DNA of 64,000 nt, from contig NMRA01000565.1 of NCBI GenBank assembly GCA_002633005.1, positions 7,682 through 71,681 of the forward strand, in the 5' to 3' direction. The notes under the pieces are model-generated. The model was not told where the DNA came from and searched no databases. It saw only the letters and a list, made by a program, of their open reading frames with translations. The first letter of the stretch is position 1, and every line of letters starts with the position of its first letter. This DNA comes from Phoronis australis (Eukaryota; Phoronida; Phoronidae). Shown piece after piece: positions 1 to 11,100 of this stretch. Both the position numbers and the translations under genes were made by a program.

Positions 1-2093
1 TGTTTTTTGGTGGGGTGGTCATGTTTTTAGGTGCGTCAGTCCCATTTTCTGGTGCGATGATCCCATTTGATCCCCGGAGGTCCTGTTTTGGGTGAGTCAG
101 TCCGATTTAAGAGGACCTGAGGTCATGTTGTTTCTCACCCGTGATAAGGATAGAGCTTACTCTGGTGGGAAAACGTAAATCGAGTATTAAAATGAAACAA
201 GGAAATGATGCGGTCAGACGATGTGTTTTATTTAAAATCAAATGAACTAAAGATTAACAGTTGAGGTAAGTTTACAAAATGCCTTACATTACTAACTGAG
301 ATAAATAAGCTGCATGGCAGAGATCTAGTTATCCTGTCTCTCTCAATCACTCCCTCACTCCTACTCTCTGCTGTGGGGCTGCACGTCTTCTGCTTGTGGT
401 AACAAATCCCATTGAAGAAACTAAATAATCATTCAAATTTTTTACCCAAGTGTATCTGTAGGCACAAAATAATGTCATTGACACGCTGTTTACTCACCTT
501 GGGTCTCCCATTATATTGTCTTGCAGTGGGGATTATGAACTAATTGCAAAACAATCGATCAAAACAAATGGCCAAATCAACAAACTCAATGTAAGCAATA
601 GGATGCTCTACTATACTGTAAAAATCAAGATTCAAATTGTGGAGACACGTGATTGTGGTTTGCGTCTAGACCAATCGCTAACCCCAAACAGAAATAGCTG
701 ACGAAATTACGCGAGTGAAAAATTCTGCCAAATAAAAATAATTGAGTCCCAAAAGGACTGCAAAAACTGACGTAAATACTATAATTAATAAAATTAACGT
801 AAAGTAAAGGATTGTAAATGTTTACTTCAAGTTATGTTAAAAATTAAGGAATTATGCTATGAAATACATTGGTGTACGACGATGTTTTGTCCAGCTGTGG
901 AACTAGCGCTGGCATCTGGAAATGTCCCCATATAATTACGTCAGTTGAAATTTATGATTTGTATAGATTGCCATAAATCTTCTCATGGACAAACAATTTT
1001 GCAATAAAACACCGGGTATTACTCAGTATGGGTCTCCAATAAATGCCACGTTTTCTAATATGGAAAATATAAAGGCCTCTTTTTACCAGGCATTCGCTGG
1101 AATTGCAGGTTATTCTGGTGGCTAAGGCAGTAGACAGTGATGAACGATTTGTTTGATTCCTGGCTAGATAAAAAAAATAACTGAATTAACTTCCACAAAT
1201 TCTCTTAAAGTATTGCTGAATGTAGTGGATGACGAGTGAATTACATTTACCTGTGTTGCAGGGATTAATCAATAACTGACATGACTGGGGCCAGGGTATT
1301 ATTGAAAGCGTTTGCATAAATATTCTTTTTTTAAAGTTAATTATAAATATCAATTTGAATGGCTTTGTTGCACTTGTTTTTTAATGTAACATCCCGTTTT
1401 GGTTGTAACCTGGGGTAATGAGTAAATTTAACTGCCTATTTTTGAACTATGAATATCTCGTATACGAATATTCAAATTGTCCACAAAATATTAAATATTT
1501 TGTAATTTAATTGTACTACTTTTTTCTGGTAACTTCAGCATGGTCTACGGTATACGGGTTATGCAAGGAAGGCGCAAAAAATGAGTGGTTAAGTTTTATA
1601 AGAAAGGAACTGAGAAGGAAACCTGCATCTCTATACAATACTAGAGAGGGTTAGACACAAGCAAAAGCAAAGCTAGTGCATGGAAATAATGCTAGAAAAC
1701 ACTTGAATGCATTTACGGCAGACATTGACGACCAGTAGGTCTTCAAAATTGACCCACAGATTTGAGGGCCTGTGAGTCACTTGACCCATTGACACAGTTT
1801 TTGTAACCCGAACCCTGCTCACCTCTTTAATATCAGTCTTGCCATGCTTCTTACTCAGATTAGAAGATCTTGTACAGCAATTTATGCAGTCATGAGGTCC
1901 ATCGTCACTATTACTAGTTGTAATTGCATTCTAATTGCCTTTTAATTCAAACCTGTCTGGAATAAAAAATTCAGGTTTCGTGACTCGCCCTTTTAGAGTT
2001 CAAATAATGGTTAAGTTTTTTAATAAATGTTCAAAACAATTTTGTTAGTTTTTTAATGTACTAATTCTGTTTTTTTTTTGTTAAATTACCCAG
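1..2093. other. 5' flank or intron upstream of first visible ILVBL exon
   Basis: AT-rich non-coding sequence. The first visible ILVBL exon starts in phase 0 and lacks the N-terminal ~60 residues (membrane anchor and start of the thiamine-diphosphate N domain), so this stretch is most likely intron. I searched it for an exon encoding a hydrophobic N-terminus ending in frame at a GT donor and found none I could support. Apart from the repeat at 20-150 I see no structured feature. Confidence 0.55.
20..150 (+). repeat. dispersed repeat, inverted partner at 23564-23690
   Basis: The reverse complement of this segment aligns along its length with 23564-23690. Shared blocks include GGGTGAGAAACAACATGACC, CCCAAAACAGGA, ACCAGAAAATGGGACTGA and GCACCTAAAAACATGACC. 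There are several substitutions and short indels, as expected for an old interspersed repeat. No terminal repeats or target-site duplication could be defined because the element may run off the window start. Confidence 0.8.
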
Positions 2094-2198
2094 GAGCACA
2101 AAATCAAGTACATGTTCACCTTAGTTGGAGGACACATTTCGCCGATACTTGTGGCTTGTGAGAAGCTTGGAATACGTGTCGTAGATACCAGGCATGAG
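2094..2198 (+). CDS. ILVBL: ILVBL-like exon a (first visible)
   Basis: 105 nt, phase 0-0, 35 residues, including [20 protein letters not shown] and VVDTRHE. The final Glu corresponds to the conserved catalytic glutamate that activates the ThDP aminopyrimidine in this superfamily. Acceptor is CAG at 2091-2093 behind a T-run; donor GT at 2199. Confidence 0.95.
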
Positions 2199-5100
2199 GT
2201 AACGAATATTGGTAATTACTGAGACTGAATCTTTACTGTAGAATTGGCGCAAGTTTGTGAAGGAGCCATGCGGAAGTAAAAACTTTCGCCATAGTAGTGC
2301 AAAGCAGTAAGAAGATCTTTCAAGGACTGTGTGTTCTGCTATTTTATACCTTCAGTAAGATCGGAAATGAGTGACATTTACAGATTTTTTGGTTATCAGA
2401 GAGTGGAATCTCTGTGACATGGTGACGTTCTGTGACAAAATGTGCTTGCCTGAAATTCTGACATTTTGTGACATTTGCTGAGCCTAGTAGACTGATAATG
2501 TTTTGTTGGGTTTGCAGTTATTTTATGCTGCATCAAGTGGTGGTTCCTTTTCCACAAAGTGTAAGATAATGCAATTCACCATTAACACTGACAAATATTG
2601 TGTCTCACCTACATGACAAAAGCAAAGCTGATGTGAATTATACATGCAAAAATCGGTAATGGTCGGCTATAACGTGCCCAATTTTTAAGAACCAGTTTTC
2701 TCCATTGAATAACGGGCATCAAACTGGTTCTCAAAATACGGGCATGTTATATCCGAATATTATCCAAAACACCAAAGAGCTGTGACAATTGAGACTCCCC
2801 TGTGACATTTTTGAAAATGACAAATTGTGACTTGCATTAAAACATAAATTTATTCCACTCTGAGGTATTCATTTTTATGCGCCCACATATTTACATGTGG
2901 ACGCACGGCGGCGTCCGTCCGGCGTCTGGCGTCCGCTGCTCTATCTCCAAAACCCTTTGACATACGTTCATGAAATTTGTCACATATGTTTCATTCATGA
3001 ATGGGACGGCATGTGCGAACTTTCGGACGGATCCGACTACCGGTGTGCCCCCTAGTGGCAATTTTAGTTTTTTACGCTTACCTTTGTATCTTCAAAAGTC
3101 CTGAACGGATTTTCATGAAATTTGGTATGTAGGCACCTATTAGTGAGATGACGCTATCCTACTGTTTTCAGATGGATTCGACGTAGTTTGCGCCACCTAG
3201 TGGCCATTTTTACTGTTTTCGAGTCTGTATTTTTGCGTCCACCCCTCTATCAACCAAACCGCTCAAAGGATGATTGTGAAAATTGGCGTGTATGTGCTTA
3301 CTATAAGGAAGACAGCTGACAATGATTTTCAGACGATTTGGACTACTGTGGCGCCTCCTAGTGGCAGTTTTTTTTTTTTGCGCCCATGGCTGTATCTCCC
3401 AAACCGTTTGCAGGATCTTTACTAAATTTAGCAAGTGTATTTATGTGATGTTGACAACGGACGATGACGACTTTAGGATGATTCTGACTACCGGTATGCC
3501 TCTAGTGGCAATTTTAGTATTTGCCTCTAGTGGCAATTTTAGTATTTTACATTGACCTCTGTATTTTCATAGGTCTTCAGGTGTATACTTTGTGTTACTT
3601 CGTGACTATGAAGGAAAAGTTCCAAGTAGAAATTTGTTTCTGGCATTCTAATGCTGTGCTAATCTCGTATGTTGGTAAATTTGTTTTTAATTCTATGTTT
3701 CTGTGGTGCTTTAAGCAACTGGTGTACAGGATGTGCTTGTATTATGAAGATTACTCACATTTTGCCCCTAGCCTATTGAGGAGACAATGACCATGCCTTT
3801 CCATTTTGCAAAGTACAACATACTATATATATGCCCTCTACTGGCCACTTTATGGTACCAATAAACAACCCTAGAAGGATACCGTATGCGTGCAATTGTG
3901 GGCGCATTTCAACGCTCTGCGTTGCTCTTGTGTTTGTATCAGTTTCTACATTTACTTAATGCCCAGTATTTCTACGAAATAAGCGATGTCTGCCTTGTTT
4001 GTAACACTCTTTCTAAATGTACCTATAGGTGACTGCTGTGTTTGCCGCTGATGCCGTGGCGCGTCTCTCTGGCACAGTGGGCGTGGCAGCTGTCACTGCA
4101 GGACCCGGACTGACCAATACCGTCACAGCTGTCAAGAATGCTCAAATGGCAGAGTCCCCCCTGCTGCTGATGGGCGGAGCTGCTGCTACTTTACTGAAGG
4201 TCTGGTCATGTACCCTACATGAGTCTGGTTGTATACCGTTCATGCGTCTGGTCGTGTACTGTACTTGGGCCTTGTCATGTAGCATACACATGTTTGTGTA
4301 CTATATAAGAGCCTGGTCATGTAACGTGCATGGCCCTGGTCGTGTAACGTGCAGGGCCCTAATAGTGTGACATGCAGGGCCCTGATCGTGTAACGTGCAG
4401 GGCCACACATATACGCATATTGTAATTTTGTTTGAATGTGATCATCAGTTAGTGTGTTGTATTATGATAAATTTGATCAGCAGCCGAGTCTGTTCAGGAT
4501 TATGTGATGTTACATTACAGGAATTCGTGACTGCTTCGTTTTTCAAAAATTCGTTTTTGTTGACAGACGGTGATTGTGTTCGTTGTTGGTTAATGTTTCA
4601 CTTAATTTACGCCAAAAGGGTAGAACACTCACCTGTCACAGCACAATGTTTCCATGGGTACTAATGACTAAAACTTTACTTAGCTTGTGTGAAAATGAGC
4701 ACCACCCTTAGAAAGTTAATGCGTTTGTGCCTGTAATAGTTGCCATTCTTGTATAATTCTAAATGTAAGACCAGAAAAAAGCATACCGTAGTTGGTGCTG
4801 GTCTGTATCCCAACTCATTTTGAGACCTGCGTTCACCAACCCCTGCTTGCATCAATTTTAGTTAAGATTTGATGTTTTATTTCAAAAGCTGCACAAATCC
4901 GTGTAAGCAAAGCTTGAAATGCTGTTCTTTGTAAAGCGATGGGTAAAAAAAAATCCCATGTCATCTTTCTTAATTATTTATCAAGGGTGGGGTTTCTTTT
5001 CTTGAAAAATGAAGCACCTCAATTTTCAAAACACAAACCAGAACCAAGTCAGACATTATGCTCAAAGAAACTGCTTGCATTACCTTTATTATCATTTCAT

Positions 5101-8100
5101 ATCAACAACAGGTACATGATCCTACTGTTGTTCCATGTTTAAGTAGGTTGAACACTGAAACTGCATGCTTGTCATTCTGATGTGTACATTTTTATTGGTA
5201 TTCAAGTAAGTCTAGATACACTAATCATACACCCGGGAAATAAACAAAAACTTTTTGGTTTTCAGGGCCGAGGAGCACTACAAGACATTGACCAAATGTC
5301 CTTGTTTAAACCGTTGTGTAAATACTGCGCTACCGTCACTCGGGTTCGCGACATCGTGCCCATAGTCAGGGAAGCGCTACAAGTGGCACAGTCAGGAACT
5401 CCAGGTTTGTGCTGCAGTTTGTCAACTTTGCTGAAGGAACTGCTTATCACAACAGCTATGTTATGATGAGCTGTACGAGATACTGAGATTTTGTGAGAGG
5501 AAATGCATTTTGAGGTTTTTGTGATGTGCAAGCTAGCTTTGTGCATTTACTGAACTACGAAATTAGTAAGATTTTTGCCTTTTCTCTTTGTATTTTTGTG
5601 GAATTTCTTGGTTAAAGTTTCATCGCATTTCACACATGGCCTTCACCTGAACGCGATATGTTAGTGTCATTCTAGGTTCTTAAACGTTGGTGGATAATAG
5701 GTCGGTCCCGGATTGGCGTCCACAGATACTTCTCAAGTTTATTGAGAGTTTCTGCATAAGGCATAATAATGAAACTTTGCTGGCATTGTAAGGTCAGTTA
5801 AAGTTAATGTAGTCCAGAAAAACTTGAAAAACCAATGGCCATCAAATAACATAGGAAACTCCGATGTCATGAAAACAAGACCAGAGAACTGGGTAATTCA
5901 AGACCATGCTATTGGTTGAAAGATGTCAGAGGCCAGCTCTCTTTCTCGATAGTTAATCTGTATAGAGTGGAAATCTAATATTGCCTTTATTGCATTTGCT
6001 ATGTTATGGCAGGACCCGTTTTTGTGGAGTTCCCCATCGACACATTGTACCCCTACCCCACCGTGAAAAAGGAGCTTGGCATGAAAGGTGGCACCACTAG
6101 TCTGGTCCAAAAAGTCATTAACTGGTGAGGAAAGTTGATAACACTGAAATGCTGTCTTAAAACTATTGTTTTTGTCTGTATTAATTTGCCCATTGTCGAT
6201 TCACGAATTGCTTTGTTAACGGGTTTAACTTTAAAGTGTGTTTACATCAGTAGAACTGTACACACTTTTCCTGTGTAATATTCCCAAAAAATTCCTTGTT
6301 GGACTGCATTGGCCTGTAGAATATTCTGAGTGTTTGCAAGTCTAAAAAAGGGCGTAGAGACTCACAGGAGTGGGTTATACCATTAACTCAGTCACTTGTT
6401 ATCTCTCTATTCTAGAATACAATAGAACCTCATGGATTGAACATAAAAACTTCTTAGAATATGTCATTGAATTTTTTATGCAAAAATGTATCATTTTCAT
6501 TACACCATATCTTATATGTCAATTGTCATTTTGTGTTTGATTTTACTTTATTTCTGTTTTTGTTGATAAAGGAAGTTATTACATCCGAAAATTTCAAATT
6601 TCAGTTGATCCATTCTTGTTGTTTTATTTACCGATTTCTATTCTAGCTAAATGTTAGTACTGATACGGTTATGACAATAGAACTGATGTCTAGTTTGATT
6701 GTCTTAAAATTAGCGTATTTCTTGATTTTACATTTTAAGCAGTAAACGGAAATGACATGCTTGGGTTTTTTAAATCTTCAGTGAGTGTCTTAAATCCTGT
6801 AGTCTTTCACATCTGGAAACTTTTCCGTTGCGCTTGTATTGTAGTCTTTCTTCTGTCGTTATTCTGAGTCATGTTCGATGTCCTTCAAATAAGATTATCA
6901 ACCACTGCATGTATTGGGTTGTGTACATTCCCAACCTGTTTCAAGCAAGAACAAGTTTTCTGTTGTATTGAAAGATGCAGTTGGCGCTGAAACTAAATAG
7001 TTGTGCTTTCTCACTAAAATTCAAAACGAAACCTAAAACCCCATGCATGACCGTCTTTGAAAACCATTGCTTTGGTTCATGTTTGGGTTGGTACCCTTTG
7101 CTTTGTTTTGTTTGTTAGGAGGCATTAGCATTCCTTAATACACACAATAACACCGCAGACTGACTGGACTTTTCCGATTACTTCGAAGGGCGGGAGTGTT
7201 CACCTTAGCTAACTTGATTTACTGAAACTCTCTACCAAGGGCAGTTTGCTTGTAATCATCGCTGGGTCGGAGATTGAAGCCTATAAAGACTCAGTTACTT
7301 CTTCCTCCTGTAACGCGTTGTTTTCAAACTGTTGAGTTTCTGATGTTTTCTCTAAGGTACCTTCAGAACCACTTGAACAACCTGTTTGCTGGAGCTTGGG
7401 AGGAACAAGATTTGTCTCCCCTGTCAGTTGATATTCCCATGGCCACGCCGAGTCAAGGTATGAGTTCTAGTCATGCTAGTGAATGGCAAATACCCAAAAT
7501 TTGTAACTGTGAGTTATTTTTCCATTAATTGTGAGAGTGTTTTGAAAATGTTAATTCCATGTAAACAGTCAAGTTCATTATTAAAAATGATAGAATTCAA
7601 TTTGAAAATGAACATATTTTTGGATATTCATTGTTCAAAGTGTGAAACCTAAGTTTCTTTAGTTTATAGGCCACAAAACTGCTTCGTTGTAAGACTACTC
7701 CATTGAATGGAGTTTTGAAACATTGTTAAAAATCATCCGTGGAAACTATTTATCTTTATTCAACTTACTCCAACATTGTCAGCACAGTGGTGACTTTCAA
7801 GTTTCTGCGATACCTGGTGGTCATAGTCTATCTGTCATTATACCCTAGCACAGATTTATAATTTTGTCAGACCATACTAACTTCTGGAATGGTAAACAGT
7901 GAAAAAAATATGGATAAAATGCCATTAATCTTTTGTCAACGAATGTCACATTCCTTCAGACACATATGCTCTGCATGAGGCAACTCCTACGCTAACTTTT
8001 GGCAGTTTAGTACACCAATGCCAAAGTGAGTTCCAGCCGGACCGTGACTAACCTGTCGTAATCTATTCATAAGTTAGTGTGCATGGCTTTAGCTGTGCTT

Positions 8101-11100
8101 TTGTAGAAAACCTATTTCAATTGCTGCTTTTTCTTACAATGTATATTTTTAAAAACTCGAAGACGTCTAATCTTTATTTATCAATTTTAAAAACAGCCAT
8201 GATTATCGTTTGCATTACTTAATGTTTGTTTTTTTACTTTGAAACTAGTACGCTTAGCAGGCACGTTGGTTACGACTAATTATCTCTAATCTGATACACA
8301 TTTGGCCAAGTCCATGAATAGCAACTAGCTCACATCAGTCTATGATGGCACCGACAAGTCTATGAAGTGCCGAAGAATTCACCGGATACTCTGGGGTGAA
8401 TGGTGCATGCTTTCTCGTCTACTTGCCTGCAAATCCTGTAAGCGCAAGAGTTGCCTAATGGACCACGCTAAAATTTCATCAAGTTAGGGCACAGTGTGGC
8501 AGACAATTGAAATTTCAATTCTCATTTTTTCATAAAAGATATGTATGCTTTTCCATGTTCAAACTCTGTACTACAGCTGCTGCCAGATAATATTTTGAAA
8601 ATTTAGGGCATACGCAGCAATGTTAGAAGCTTTTGAAAATGAATAAATAGCAGCCTTGGCAATTATTTTTGTCCGAAATTGGTGAGATTTTACCGTAATA
8701 ACCACTTCGTGGTTGTTTTGTGTTATAGTCCAGCAAAGTGTGGAAATGTTGACTAGATCCAAGAAGCCAGTCATTGTGTTTGGTAGTCAGGCTACACTCC
8801 CTCCCACTCCGGCTGATGAGCTGAGAAAGGCTGTCGAGGTAATGATGGGATCAAATTCTTTTCATGAGCCACTTGATTCCCTAGTAAACACTGCACTGTG
8901 AAATAATTAGGGTGTGTTTCATCATGCAAGAGTGTGGTGAGATACGTCTGGCAAGAAATCATGGCATATGGGACTTTTCTGCCATCAATGATTTTTTTCT
9001 GGCCTTGCCAACTAATCACTTTGGTGTTAGCCATTTTGTTATTTTTTGCTAGTAAAGAATTGAATTTACTTGTGAAATGTTTCCCTTTAGCTCGTGCATT
9101 TTTATGTGATCTTGACAAAGTCACATACTTGTGCTTCTGTCAGAATTCTCCCCTGAATTACTTCAGTTACAATTATTGATAACCTAGAAATACATTAGAC
9201 TTGGAAATTATTGGGTTTTTTTTATTTCAAGTTTCACTAGAAGTGAGACTTGTGAAGTGTGTAATTCAACAGTACGTTAAGTGACAATATTTTTGTATTC
9301 TGTACAATTCCTTTTTTCTAAAAATATGTATTAGTAATAAGTACTTTGTTCTTGAAAATTTCATGTTCAGGACCTTGGTGTTCCTTGTTTCTTGGGTGGC
9401 ATGTCGAGAGGTCTACTGGGTCAGAAGAGTCCACTTCACATGAGACAGAAAAGGGGTGAATGCTTGAAAGAGGCTGATCTCATTATTTTGGCAGGTAAGC
9501 TAGGAAGAGAAGTTAACATGCAAATTGCACCTTTGTTTCTGTGACATATCGACTGAACTCATGTAGAAAACACCATTTGTATTATATGACTTCTACTTTA
9601 ATGCTCTGCCTAGTATTTGAAAAACTCCATCTCGATGTCATTTACTTTTGTGAAGGCTGTGGCTAAAATAAAAAGGGAAATTAGAAGAAATTTGATTTCT
9701 AATCATTGATGAATTAGCAAAACCATTTTCCACAAAATGTCACCCCATTATTTTTTGTTTCAAAATACACCTCTGTATTGCATGATGTGTTGCTAACTGT
9801 TTACTGTTTGGAGTATTAAAACAATTGTAACATCTTCTTCATTTGTTTTAAGGCCTTTTTAAAACAAAATTTTCTCATAATGCATTTGTGTGCACCAGCT
9901 TCATTTCCAGTGACCTTTTGCGAAGCAATGTCAAATGTTGGATGCGATCAAGATTTTCGCATCCATGTTGGTTTGGGCTTAGATGGGCATTTGACCCAGA
10001 ACACAATATCTGGTTCATCTTGCACCACATCAGTTTGCTCTGGATTGAACTCTGTTTAGACAGATGCTGTTCTGTGTCGAGTTGCTCAGTGTCAAAATTG
10101 TCGATCCGAAGCATTTTGTTGAAACATTTGTGAACTCCGTCCACAGGCAACGTGTGTGACTTCCGTTTAAGTTATGGGAGAAGTTTGAACAAGAGAGCAA
10201 AGATTATTGCTGTCAACCGCGACAAGACTCAATTGTTTAAGGTAAATTATAAACGTGAACTAAAAATGATGACTTTGTTGATTTATGCAGAATTATATCT
10301 TCATGACTGGCACATGTGAAAGATTCTGTACACCAGTTTTCATGTAGGTGACTGGGTCACTAAATTTAATCAATTTCTTTTAAAGAAGGTTTGACTTACA
10401 AAATAGAGTTATTGTACATCATGTTGTATAACTTATTTTATTCAATGGTTGGTAGTGAGTTGGTATTGAATATTCATGAAACGATTGTTATGCTACTAAC
10501 TAAAATGTGCAACTTTTTTATCTTGTTGATTTTTGCAGAATTCAGATATGTTCTGGAAGCCAACTCTGCCCATTATCGGCGACCCTGGCAGTTTTGTTGT
10601 TGCCCTTCAGAAGGCATTGGGTGCATATAATTGTGATGAGGAATGGTTGCAGAAGCTGAGGTCACGTGATGAAGAAAAAGAGATTGCCAATAAGTAAGTA
10701 GATGTGACAGTAAAGCTTTAAGTAAATTCCTCAAAAGGTGTCAGGCTTATTGGAGAGGTTGCTACATGCGCGCATCCAGAGGGTGCTCGGCGGGCTCAAA
10801 CGTCGAGCCCCTTCATTTGGTGAAGTGGACCAAAAGGTCCACCTTCGAGAAACAAAAACTTTGAAAAAAGTAGAAAACAAGACAAGAATCCACTAAAAAG
10901 ACAGGAACTACCAAAATTCGTCGAATGCACAATTCATAGCTCTGAATGTATCCCGTGAATCTCTGTAAAAGGTCCATATTCTCAATAATTCGAGCCCCCT
11001 ATTTTTTAGGTGTGAGTGGATGAGAGGCTTTTAACTTTCTCTGTGTAGGATGGTAGTCCATCGTAGGATACTTCTCAGCTGTAGCATGTATCGATTTGTA

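Noticed and set aside
1-2093. N-terminal ILVBL exon
   Set aside because: Searched for a hydrophobic anchor followed by the family N-terminal helix ending at a phase-0 donor; none found, so it is left unassigned.
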